Of a stretch of 64,000 nt of DNA, positions 12,396-21,135 are shown in pieces; positions within the stretch are counted from its first letter, which is position 1, and each line of letters starts with the position of its first letter. Source of the DNA: Vespula vulgaris. Taxonomy: Eukaryota; Arthropoda; Insecta; Hymenoptera; Vespidae. The notes under the pieces are model-generated. The model did not search any database and was not told where the DNA came from. It saw nothing but the letters and a program-made list of their open reading frames with translations. The DNA lies in contig NC_066588.1 in the NCBI RefSeq assembly GCF_905475345.1, positions 12,950,473 through 13,014,472 on the forward strand, in the 5' to 3' direction. Position numbers and translations under genes: made by a program.

Positions 12396-13024
12396 GTTCG
12401 CGTTTCGCGATTTAAACGATAAGTGCTTTTACATGAACTGCGCGCAATGCAGTCAATAGAGTCAGTGTTTGTTCGCGTAGTTTTTTGATTTTTTAACAGT
12501 CACACAGACTGTACTTATTAAAAATAGTAGAGTTTCGCGAAATAAATTCAGTGACCGTTCGTTAATAAATAACTACCGCGAATTAGAGTCAGTGCATCAC
12601 TGAAGTGGATCTCAACCAACTTCGATGTCGACCTACCTCATTTTCAACCAACTACAAATCATCCACCCTCAATTTCGACCTAAATCGCGGTCCAGTGTTT
12701 TGGAGCCGTCGCAGAACTTCTTAAGTAGTAAGTTAATTTTTGAGTCCCTCCGATCACTCAATCATGTCGAGGACGAAAGGTCCGAATCGGCACGGGTGAT
12801 TGGTTGTAATTAATTAGTAGAAGAGCAATGAGTGACCACGAGTATATTTCTTCGGAGATTTACTCGTGAATGGTTCGTTATTTTTTGATTTATTTATTAG
12901 ATCAGGATAGAGTCTTCTTGCTTAAACGCGTTAATTATAATTATTTCAAATTTTAAATATTTAAATGCATTTTTAAATAATTTTCTCTCATCAAAATAGT
13001 GAAGAATCGCAATATTCGCGAATT
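12396..13024 (+). other. Spacer with degenerate CAGTG...GTTCG repeats, U1
   Basis: CAGTGTTTGTTCG or similar recurs at about 12385, 12466 and 12549, a loose repeat of roughly 80 bp. An ACAGTC/GACTGT hairpin with a 5-base loop lies near 12497-12513. The 62-codon frame at 12625-12813 is identical in U2 and U3 but matches no family I know; the identity is explained by unit homogeneity. AT-rich DNA follows. Confidence 0.5.
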
Positions 13025-13480
13025 TTAATGATGAATAAGCAAGAAGACATCGCGATGGATTGTCTCTCGATTACAAGCGAAATTGTATAATTTATTTTCT
13101 AATAATTGGAATAAATGCTTGTAAGAAGGAAAGTCCAATGATTTTTCAGTACATTTTTATATAAAGATTAATCAATTTTATTAATAAAAGAAAAGTCTCA
13201 ATAGAGTCATTACTTTTGAAAGAATAAAGTAGAGTAGAGTCGTTGATAAAAGATAAAGAGACTTGTAGAATCACAACGCGTAGAACACAGAATAAGTTAA
13301 TCAATTTTTAGCTTAGGATTTTCAGCAATTAATATATTAATTCTCGTTTCTCTTTCGATGCTTGCTCGATTTTTCGTTTCAGGTTTGATTTGGTGTTACG
13401 TTAGATTTATTAGTTTTCTTGCACGTCTTAGAATAAGGGTCGGTTTTAGTTCTTTGGTATTGACGATAGTTATCAAATTT
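13025..13480 (+). repeat. Inverted-repeat left arm, U1
   Basis: The strand here resembles the reverse complement of about 20700-21135. The clearest block is 13194-13270: AGTCTCAATAGAGTCATTA and GAGACTTGTAGA correspond on the other strand to TAATGACTTTATTGAGACT-like sequence (20975-20994) and TCTACAAGTCTC (20916-20927). Similarity fades outward. The arms enclose all gamma-to-theta modules and the 234-bp array. Confidence 0.65.
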
Positions 13481-13868
13481 ATTCTGTAGTTGTGATCAGG
13501 GCACGAAGCAAAGGAGAGGCTATATGTCGAAGAGGCCCCCACAAAATGTGGCTCAAAAGGCAACTATAACACTATTGAGTTATTTTCGAATGTTCCACAG
13601 AACTCTTCGAAAATGGCTCTTAGTCATATTTTAATTTTACCATGTTGTCACTCAAAATGCTCTTATATAGCAGTAATGTAGATTTGAGAAACGACGTAAC
13701 ATTCCGTCCCCTATTCTACTTTGCCACTCGTACGCGAATAGAATTTTTATAATATTTTATTCATTTTTATTATTAAAGTCGAGTAATCGCGTTTTTCTCT
13801 TTAAATTTTTAATTAAAATCATAATTCTATTTTAATAAAATCACGTCTTTCATTGAAATAGAGTCATA
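13481..13868 (+). other. Spacer with a strong hairpin, U1
   Basis: ATTTTCGAA and TTCGAAAAT (about 13582-13615) form 9-bp arms around 15 bases. CCACA/TGTGG around 13550-13565 makes a smaller stem. CTTATATAGCAG at 13670 is TATA-like but I have no other promoter evidence. AT-rich DNA leads to the next cassette. Confidence 0.45.
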
Positions 13869-13958
13869 AATTTTTCGGTCGTCACGTACGTGAGTGTTCG
13901 CGATCGCGAGATTAAGTCCTGCCGAGGACTACGCTTTGATTATTGAAATCGAAATATA

Positions 13959-13976
13959 GACACGACCGGTCGTGTC
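13959..13976. promoter_or_regulatory. 18-bp palindrome, gamma cassette, U1
   Basis: Exact GACACGACCGGTCGTGTC, preceded by GAAATATA. Confidence 0.6.
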
Positions 13977-14135
13977 TCGAGACGTCTGAAGCTGACGGTG
14001 CAGACGGTGGAGCATTCTGTAAGCGGGGTTTTATACATCTCCAGTTTGCTGAGAAGCTCGAAGCTCCCGAAGCGGAAAGGCATCTCGGATCGTGGATTTT
14101 AGAGTAGAATCCCCGTTAGTCCGTGGGTCTCCAGC

Positions 14136-14285
14136 TGCAGCAACCTCCAAGCGGTGGGACCCGGGTCGGTAATACTTGCGAAATATTGAAATCTATGTCT
14201 AAATTATATCTACAATCTATAACTAAATTATATATGTATATATATATAATTATATAGCGCAAGCATTACCGGGCGAATGGCTGCA
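14136..14285 (+). repeat. TGCAGC foldback, copy iii, U1
   Basis: Outer arms TGCAGC/GCTGCA are perfect. Inner arms are GGTAATACTTGC and GCAAGCATTACC. Compared with the theta copy (GGTAGTACTTGC/GCAAGTACTACC) a G-C pair has become A-T on both sides, and one A-T pair has become an A-C mismatch. Confidence 0.7.
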
Positions 14286-14744
14286 TCTTATAGTTTAAAC
14301 AAATTATGTTAAATTATTGATTAAATTGTTGATTACTTACTCTGTCTTCTTTCGGGTGGGACCCTTGGGTGGGGCCCTCGGGTGTGGGCCTTAGGCGGGT
14401 TTGGCTCTTTCACTAAGGAAAAATCAAACTCAATTATGGTACTCTGATTTTCTTCGAATAAAACGATCTTCGAGATGCATATCCATCGTTCAGAATTCTA
14501 TTTTTCACACCCGAACATACGCAAATACTCTTTTTCACTTCTTCTCTTCTTCATTTCTTCTTTTCTTTTACTCTTTTCTATTTATCTTTTTCTAATCATT
14601 TTTTAACACTTTTTCTGTTTCAGGTTAGATCATCGAGGGAGCTATCATCGAGCGAGGGATCATCCAGGGAACGGTCATCATGGAATTAAATTTTTACAGA
14701 GAAATTTTTGAATTAAATGTCTTTTTGCATATAATTTTTACTCT

Positions 14745-15130
14745 TATATTTAAGTTTTCTAATCTTTTTAATTTTTGCTTTTATATTTAATTTTTGCTTT
14801 TATATTTCATTTTTGCTTTTATATGTAATTTTTGTTATATCTAATTTTTGCTTTTATATTTAGTTTATGTTACCTGCTTAATTTTTACTTTTATATTTAG
14901 TTTATGTTACCAGTTTAATTTTTGCTTTTATATTTAATTTTTGATTTTATATTTAATTTTTGTTATATCTAATTTTTGCTTTTATATTTAGTTTATGTTA
15001 CCTGTTTAATTTTTACTTTTATATTTAGTTTATGTTACCTGTTTAATTTTTCCTTTTATATTTAATTTTTGTTATATCTAATTTTTGCTTTTATATTTAG
15101 TTTATGTTACCTGTTTAATTTTTGCTTTTA
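14745..15130 (+). repeat. TAATTTTTGCTTTTATATTT repeats, U1 copy 1
   Basis: Interleaved 18-37-bp AT-rich repeats (TAATTTTTGCTTTTATATTT, AGTTTATGTTACCTGTT) lie between two acceptor-like sites. Their number varies between units. Confidence 0.8.
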
Positions 15131-15225
15131 TATTCATCTCTTGTTTTATTCTTTGTCTGTTTCAGAGTAGGTATTCGAGGAACCAATGACCGTGGGATTT
15201 TAACATGGAAGTTAATGGAACCTCT

Positions 15226-15251
15226 CTGCATATAATTTTTGTTATATGCAG
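15226..15251 (+). repeat. CTGCATATAA hairpin
   Basis: CTGCATATAA and TTATATGCAG form perfect 10-bp arms around a TTTTTG loop. Copies occur at 16661-16686, 32867-32892 and 51585-51610; module alpha has an imperfect version. Confidence 0.7.
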
Positions 15252-15293
15252 GAAGGGTATTTCTCCTTGCTTCCGTACGCGAATGATAGGGAA

Positions 15294-15333
15294 AACACTC
15301 ACGCGCGTGACGGCCGGCACACGCGTGGGTGTT
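15294..15333 (+). repeat. AACACTCACGCG hairpin of the CG-rich cassette
   Basis: AACACTCACGCG (15294-15305) pairs with CGCGTGGGTGTT (15322-15333) with a single G-T wobble, around CGTGACGGCCGGCACA. The 234-bp repeats carry AACACTCCCGGGAGTGTT at the same place, that is, the same stem ends with the centre replaced and the loop removed. Confidence 0.65.
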
Positions 15334-15393
15334 CGCGATCGCGAGATTTAGTCCTACCGAGGACTTCGTTTTGTTCTTTGAAATAGCGAAATT

Positions 15394-15411
15394 GACACGA
15401 CCGGTCGTGTC
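15394..15411. promoter_or_regulatory. 18-bp palindrome, delta cassette, U1
   Basis: Exact copy, preceded by AAATAGCGAAATT rather than GAAATCGAAATATA, so the flank varies while the palindrome does not. Confidence 0.6.
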
Positions 15412-15570
15412 TCGAGATGTCTGAAGCCGACGGTGTGGACGGTGGAGCATTCTGTAAGCGGGGTTTTATACATCTCCAGTTTGCTGAGAAGCTCGAAGCT
15501 CCCGAAGCAGAAAGGCATCTCGGATCGTGGAATTTAGAGTAGAATCCCCGTTAGTCCGTGGGTCTCCAGC

Positions 15571-15720
15571 TGCAGCAACCTCCAAGCGGTGGGACCCGGG
15601 TCGGTAATACTTGCGAAATATTGAAATCTATGTCTAAATTATATCTACAATCTATAACTAAATTATATATGTATATATATATAATTATATAGCGCAAGCA
15701 TTACCGGGCGAATGGCTGCA
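15571..15720 (+). repeat. TGCAGC foldback, copy iv, U1
   Basis: Same arms and loop length as copy iii, as expected from the duplication. Confidence 0.7.
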
Positions 15721-16179
15721 TATTATAGTTTAAACAAATTATGTTAAATTATTGATTAAATTGTTGATTACTTACTCTGTCTTCTTTCGGGTGGGACCCT
15801 TGGGTGGGGCCCTCGGGTGTGGGCCTTAGGCGGGTTTGGCTCTTTCACTAAGGAAAAATCAAACTCAATTATGGTACTCTGATTTTCTTCGAATAAAACG
15901 ATCTTCGAGATGCATATCAATCGTTCAGAATTCTATTTTTCACACGCGAACATACGCAAATACTCTTTTTCACTTCTTCTCTTCTTCCTTTCTTCTTTTC
16001 TTTTACTCTTTTCTATTTATCTTTTTCTAATCATTTTTTTACACTTTTTCTGTTTCAGATTAGATCATCGAGGGAGCGATCATCGAGCGAGGGATCATCC
16101 AGGGATCGGTCATCATGGAATTAAATTTTTACAGAGAAATTTTTGAATTAAATGTATTTTTGCATATAATTTTTACTCT

Positions 16180-16565
16180 TATATTTAAGTTTTCTAATCT
16201 TTTTAATTTTTGCTTTTATATTTAATTTTTGCTTTTATATTTCATTTTTGCTTTTATATGTAATTTTTGTTATATCTAATTTTTGCTTTTATATTTAGTT
16301 TATGTTACCTGCTTAATTTTTACTTTTATATTTAGTTTATGTTACCTGTTTAATTTTTGCTTTTATATTTAATTCTTGGTTTTATATTTAATTTTTGTTA
16401 TGTCTAATTTTTGCTTTTATATTTAGTTTATGTTACCTGTTTAATTTTTACTTTTATATTTAGTTTATGTTACCTGTTTAATTTTTCCTTTTATATTTAA
16501 TTTTTGTTATATCTAATTTTTGCTTTTATATTTAGTTTATGTTACATGTTTAATTTTTGCTTTTA
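16180..16565 (+). repeat. TAATTTTTGCTTTTATATTT repeats, U1 copy 2
   Basis: Second copy of the AT-rich minisatellite, with small differences such as AATTCTTGGTTTTATATTT. Confidence 0.75.
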
Positions 16566-16828
16566 TATACATCTCTTGTTTTATTCTTTGTCTGTTTCAG
16601 AGTAGGTAATCGAGGAACCAATGACCGTGGGATTTTTACATGGAAGTTAATGGAACCTCTCTGCATATAATTTTTGTTATATGCAGGAAGGGTATGTCTC
16701 CTTGCTTCCGTACGCGAATGATAGGGAAAACACTCACGCGCGTGACGGCCGGCACGCGTATGGGTGTTCGCGATCGCGAGATTTAGTCCTACCGAGGACT
16801 ACGTTTTGATTTTTGAAATCGAAATGTA

Positions 16829-16846
16829 GACACGACCGGTCGTGTC
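16829..16846. promoter_or_regulatory. 18-bp palindrome, epsilon cassette, U1
   Basis: Exact copy, preceded by GAAATGTA. Confidence 0.6.
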
Positions 16847-17004
16847 TCGAGATGTCTGAAGCCGACGGTGTGGACGGTGGAGCAATCTGTAAGCGGGGTT
16901 TTATACATCTCCAGTTTGCTGAGAAGCTCGAAGCTCCCGAAGCGGAAAAGCATCTCGGTTCGTGGATTTTAGAATAGAATCCTCGTTTGTCCGTTTATTT
17001 CCAG

Positions 17005-17240
17005 GTGCAGCAATCGTTGCGTCACCCAAGGACCATCGAGGGACTCAGATTTTTATACGGGTGTTTAAAGAATCTTTCTACCTCAGGCGTGGAAGGATTT
17101 CTTTTCTCCCGTTCGGGCAAGATAGAAGGACACTCGCTTACGTCGTCTGGCAAAGGCGTTGGTGTTCTCGGGCGCGATTAAATCCTAAATTGGCTCTAAC
17201 GTATTCAACATATTCGCGTGAGTGTTACTGGAATGCTCGC
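17005..17240 (+). ncRNA. Exon-like segment after epsilon cassette, U1
   Basis: Preceded by TTTATTTCCAG (ending 17004) and followed by GTAAGTATCG at 17241, both good splice consensus. The acceptor sits where other modules read GTCTCCAGCTGCAGC. The 236-base segment contains GTTCTCGGGCGCGATTAAATCC, a diverged cassette core. A 127-codon frame spans 16962-17345, with no recognised family; it ignores the donor and is probably incidental. Confidence 0.3.
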
Positions 17241-18114
17241 GTAAGTATCGTGACTGCGGTAGATTCAATTTTGGATTCCGGTGTTTGTCGCGAAAGCACA
17301 TCCGGTTGTGCTCAAGTGGTGATCGAAGCTTTCGATGTTGGATAGTTGAGTTATGCGAAAGTCGGTTCCCAAATGCGGAGACGCATGGGACTGCAATTTT
17401 AACGTTTGGAGGCTAGAATTCGTCGGGAGTGGAGATCGCCCCGTTGCTTTGCTCTCTTGATAGTAGTAGAAATAGTAAAGAGTAGAGCCAACGTTAGTCC
17501 GTGGGTCTCCAGAAGCAGCAACCTCCACGCGGTGGGATCTGGGTCGGAAATACTTGTGATATGTCGAAATCTTGTAGGCTGCAAGTATCACCTTGCGAAT
17601 GGCTGCGTTCTTTAAGATTTTTCCAAAATCTTTTCTATGCAACTCCAATTAAACATCGAACTTCCTGCATTTTACATTGTTTCATACATCTTTCCCATAC
17701 TCGGAAATAAATACTCAAGGATCATTTTCTAATTTCTTTCGGGTGGGACCTATGAGTTGGGCTCGTGGGTGTGGGCTTCTGTGCGGGTTTCCTCCTTTGA
17801 GTATCGAAAAATCGAGCTCGATTTTCGTACTCTGGTTTTGGTCAAGTGTAGCTACATTCTATGTCCATCTTCTCTTTTCCCTTTCATCGTTCTCACACGT
17901 GCACGTGTTACTTTCCGGATATGCCACCTTCTTTCTCTTCCGAATTCTATGCGCGCATGTCCCGGCTTTCCTTTCTTCTCTTTCTCTTCTGCTTCTCCTC
18001 CAGTTCATGGACTTCGACATATCGTCGAAATGATCGTTTCATAATCGATTGCTAGACGCGAATACGGGTAAGATAGGAAGAACTCTCACGCCTGTGTCGA
18101 CGGGCAGAGACGTG
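17241..18114 (+). repeat. Module zeta: short foldback, G-rich box, pyrimidine tract, U1
   Basis: Contains foldback copy v at 17515-17606, then GGGTGGGACCTATG (about 17740), TCGAGCTCGATTTTCG, and a long C/T-rich tract ending CTCCTCCAG at 18003. It leads into the 234-bp array. A 12-bp block CCTCTTCACATG present in U2 and U3 is missing at 17949. Opposed 127- and 69-codon frames here overlap each other and do not look like genes. Confidence 0.6.
17515..17606 (+). repeat. TGCAGC-type foldback, copy v, short form, U1
   Basis: GCAGCAACCTCC and GGAAATACTTGTGATAT stand opposite GCAAGTATCACC and GGCTGC, with a loop of under 30 bases instead of about 90. The AT-rich loop of the other copies is absent. 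Confidence 0.55.
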
Positions 18115-19986
18115 GTGTTCTCGGGCGCGAATAAAAGTCCTACCGATATGGACTACGTTTGATTGCTAACAACGAATAAATGACCGGTCGTGCTAGTGAG
18201 TCGGTTTATGTGCTGTCGAGTAGTGTGGTATGCTATCCGTAAGAGTGGACTCAGCCTCCTCCAGTTAGCCGCCTGATTTCTTGAATAGTGCATAGAAAGC
18301 CGCGAACGCGAATTTAAAGTAGAGTCACCGTTCTCCTAACACTCCCGGGAGTGTTCGGGCGCGATTAAAAGTCCTTCCGACATGGACTACGTTTGATTGC
18401 TAAAAACGCATAAATGACCGGTCGTGCTAGTGAGTCGGTTTATGTGCTGCCGAGTAGTATGGTTTGCTATCCGTAAGAGTGGACTCACCCTCCGCCAGTT
18501 AGCCGCCTGAATTCTTGATTAGTGCATAGAACGCCGCGAACGCGATTTAAAGTAGAGTCACCGTTCTTCTAACACTCCCGGGAGTGTTCGGGCGCGATTA
18601 AAAGTCCTTCCGACATGGACTACGTTTGATTGCTAAAAACGAGTAAATGACCGGTCGTGCCAGTGAGTCGGTTTATGTGCTGCCGAGTAGTATGGTTTGC
18701 TATCCGTAAGAGTGGACTCATCCTCCGCCAGTTAGCCGCCTGAATTCTTGATTAGTGCATAGAACGCCGCGAATGCGAATTTAAAGTAGAGTCACCGTTC
18801 TTCTAACACTCCCGGGAGTGTTCGGGCGCGATTAAAAGTCCCTCCGACATGGACTACGTTTGATTGCTAAAAACGAGTAAATGACCGGTCGTGCTAGTGA
18901 GTCGGTTTATGTGCTGCCGAGTAGTATGGTTTGCTATCCGTAAGAGTGGACTCACCCTCCGCCAGTTAGCCGCCTGAATTCTTGATTAGTGCATAGAACG
19001 CCGCGAACGCGATTTAAAGTAGAGTCACCGTTCTTCTAACACTCCCGGGAGTGTTCGGGCGCGATTAAAAGTCCTTCCGACATGGACTACGTTTGATTGC
19101 TAAAAACGAGTAAATGACCGGTCGTGCCAGTGAGTCGGTTTATGTGCTGCCGAGTAGTATGGTTTGCTATCCGTAAGAGTGGACTCACCCTCCGCCAGTT
19201 AGCCGCCTGATTTCTTGATTAGTGCATAGAACGCCGCGAACGCGAATTTAAAGTAGAGTCACCGTTCTTCTAACACTCCCGGGAGTGTTCGGGCGCGATT
19301 AAAAGTCCTTCCGACATGGACTTCGTTTGATTGCTAAAAACGAGTAAATGACCGGTCGTGCTAGTGAGTCGGTTTATGTGCTGCCGAGTAGTATGGTTTG
19401 CTATCCGTAAGTGTGGACTCACCCTCCGCCAGTTAGCCGCCTGATTTCTTGATTAGTGCATAGAACGCCGCGAACGCGAATTTAAAGTAGAGTCACCGTT
19501 CTTCTAACACTCCCGGGAGTGTTCTGGCGCTATTAAAAGTCCTTCCGACATGGACTACGTTTGATTGCTAAAAACGGATAAATGACGGGTCGTGCTAGTG
19601 AGTCGGTTTATGTGCTGCCGAGTAGTATGGTTTGCTATCCGTAAGAGTGGACTGATCCTCCTCTAGTTAGCCGCCTGATTTCTTGGTTAGTGCATAGAAC
19701 GCCGCGAACGCGATTTTAAAGTAGAGTCACCGTTCTCCTAACACTCCCGGGAGTGCTCGGGCGCGATTAAAAGTCCTTCCGACATGGACAACGTTTGATT
19801 GCTAAAAACGACTAACTGACCGGTCTTGCTAGTGAGTCGGTTTATGTGCTGCCGAGTAGTGTGGTTTGCTACCCATAAGAGTGGGCTGATCCTCCTTCAG
19901 TTAGCCGCCTGATTTCTTGGTTAGTGCATAGAACGCCGCGAACGCGAATTTAAAGTAGAGTCACCGTTCTTCTAACACTCACGGGA
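18115..19986 (+). repeat. 234-bp satellite array, U1 (8 copies)
   Basis: Each 232-236-bp copy has GTGTTCGGGCGCGATTAAA, the AGTCC/GGACT stem, TGACCGGTCGTG (a reduced form of the 18-bp palindrome), GCCAGTTAGCCGCCTG, GCGAACGCG and AGTAGAGTCACCG, and ends with the palindrome AACACTCCCGGGAGTGTT. Counting the CCTGA(T/A)TTCTTG landmark gives eight copies. The first copy (AGAAAGCCGCG) and the last copies (ACGGGTCGTGC; ACTAACTGACCGGTC) are recognisable in every unit; the middle copies expanded. Confidence 0.9.
18338..18355. promoter_or_regulatory. 18-bp palindrome of the 234-bp repeat (first copy)
   Basis: AACACTCCCGGGAGTGTT, a perfect inverted repeat at the join of consecutive copies. In U1 most joins keep it; the join near 19740 (GAGTGCTC) and the last (CTCACGGGAG) have a mismatch. 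Confidence 0.6.
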
Positions 19987-20390
19987 GTGTTCGGCCGCGA
20001 TTAAAAGTCCTACCGTGGACTTCGTTTTATAGAACGTCGATTATTTGATCACGCCGGTCACGCGAACTTTAGAGTAGAGTCCCCGTTAGCCCGTGGGTCC
20101 CCAGATGCAGCAACCTCCAAGCGGTGGGACCTGGGTCGGTAGTACTTGCAATATATTGAAATTGTATCTATATTTCATCAAAAGTTTATAACTAAATTAT
20201 ATATAGAAATTTAAATAATTATATAGCGCAAGTACTACCGGGCGAATGGCTGCATATTTTACTTAAAACAATTATTTTTAATTTTTGGTTAAATTGTTGA
20301 TCAAGTACTCTATCTTCTATCGGGTGCGATCCTTGGGAGGGGCCCTCGGGTGTGGGCCTTAGGTGGGTTTCGTTCTTCCGCTGAGGTGTG
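19987..20390 (+). repeat. Module theta: array exit, foldback and G-rich box, U1
   Basis: After the last 234-bp copy the cassette resumes its full-length ending (TAGAGTAGAGTCCCCG, CGTGGGTCCCCAG), then foldback copy vi (20106-20254). The G-rich box (GGGAGGGGCCCTCGGG, GTGGGCCTTAGGTGGG) closes the module. Confidence 0.7.
20106..20254 (+). repeat. TGCAGC foldback, copy vi, U1
   Basis: Best-formed copy. Outer TGCAGC/GCTGCA and inner GGTAGTACTTGC/GCAAGTACTACC are all perfectly complementary. Confidence 0.75.
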
Positions 20391-20699
20391 TTTCGTTCGT
20401 AATTTCATTTTTCTGACGTTCACTTACGAATATTTCCCTTTCAATATATGCTTTCATTCACTATATTGATATTGAATAATTTCATTGAATATATGATTTC
20501 AATTCACTTACAATATATGCTGACTTTACTATGCAAAGCGATACGAATTGTAATATATTAGTATAGTATTTTAAATAATAATCTATTAGTATATTTGTTT
20601 TATTCGTATTTATTTATAAATAATCACGAAACGATATACAATGCACCACCTACCACGAACACACAGATGCAAGGTATATCGTGCGCAATCACTAACGCT
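20391..20699. other. AT-rich spacer, U1
   Basis: AATATATG/TTCACT low-complexity DNA; nothing else seen. U3 lacks a short block (about 12 bp) near 57301 present here near 20487. Confidence 0.5.
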
Positions 20700-21135
20700 A
20701 TGACAGTCACCAATATAGGAAAACTTAAAATTAAACCCATACTAACAATTTCTCACTCATACGAGTAACACCTGGGAACACGCATTGAGGAGAATGCAGA
20801 AAACATGGGGGGGGGGGAGGAAGAAACAGGAATTAGTTTGTTAAAAGCTGGAAACCCTGATCTAAAAATTTATTAACGTATTATTTATTAACGTATAGAT
20901 CCTACGGGCTATGTATCTACAAGTCTCTTTGTTTTTTATTAGCAATGATTCTACTCGACTTTTTTCTTTCAAAAACAATGACTTTATTGAGACTACTTTT
21001 ATCAAAAAAATTAATTAAATATTTATTTAATTTTGTATGAAAGAATAATCAAAAAACCTCGGACAATTCCTTCTAAGTGGCTGTTCTAATTAATAAGTTA
21101 AATCATGAACTACTGTTCATTTTCCAGAATCTATC
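20700..21135 (-). repeat. Inverted-repeat right arm, U1
   Basis: Diverged reverse complement of 13025-13480. It contains a G homopolymer (about 20807-20817, 11 G) whose length and interruption differ between units (36090-36103 has GGAGGGGGGGGG; 57604-57613 has 10 G). Confidence 0.6.

Larger units (their letters stand above)
13869..14345 (+). repeat. Module gamma cassette and foldback, U1
   Basis: Starts at an ungapped TCACGTACGTGA palindrome, then GTGTTCGCGATCGCGAG, the AGTCCT/AGGACT stem, the 18-bp palindrome, the CCCGAAGCGGAAAG segment and CGTGGGTCTCCAGC leading into the foldback. The upstream pyrimidine/CAG part of the module is missing here. Confidence 0.7.
14001..15435 (+). repeat. 1,435-bp tandem duplication, first copy (U1 only)
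   Basis: Matches 15436-16870 at an offset of 1,435. It contains the gamma foldback, the G-rich box (14350-14400), the CTTCGAATAAAACGATC lead, a C/T tract ending TTTCTGTTTCAG at 14623 before GTTAGATCATCGAGG, the TAATTTTTGC repeats, a second acceptor-like TCTGTTTCAG at 15165, and the start of the next cassette. U2 and U3 hold a single copy, so the duplication postdates the unit split or was lost twice. Confidence 0.85.
15436..16870 (+). repeat. 1,435-bp tandem duplication, second copy (U1 only)
   Basis: Same content as 14001-15435 with scattered substitutions. The delta cassette bridging the two copies is a chimera: epsilon-like at its left (GAAGCCGACGGTGTGG) and gamma-like at its right (GCATTCTG, AAAGGCATCTCGGATCG). 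The exchange point lies between 15438 and 15450. Acceptor-like sites end at 16058 and 16600. Confidence 0.85.

Noticed and set aside
13665..13690. TATA-box promoter at CTTATATAGCAG
   Set aside because: A single AT-rich match in AT-rich DNA with no initiator or downstream support; mentioned only inside the spacer entry.
14136..14285. Self-cleaving ribozyme (hammerhead type)
   Set aside because: I looked for the CTGATGA and GAAA core around the foldbacks and did not find the arrangement.
16962..17648. Overlapping 127-codon frames on both strands
   Set aside because: Opposed frames cover the same DNA, residues change between units without constraint, and no family is recognised.
18115..19986. 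CRISPR-like regularly spaced repeats
   Set aside because: The whole 234-bp unit is repeated with no unique spacers, and the context is eukaryotic.
20106..20254. 5S rRNA-like string (CGGTAGTACTTG resembles the 5S GGTTAGTACTTGG)
   Set aside because: Only about a dozen bases agree; the rest of 5S, including its A box and closing stem, is absent. The foldback explains the segment better.
13025..21135. Intact DNA transposon or LTR element
   Set aside because: No transposase, integrase or reverse transcriptase frame is present, and no target-site duplication is apparent. Only the inverted arms are reported.
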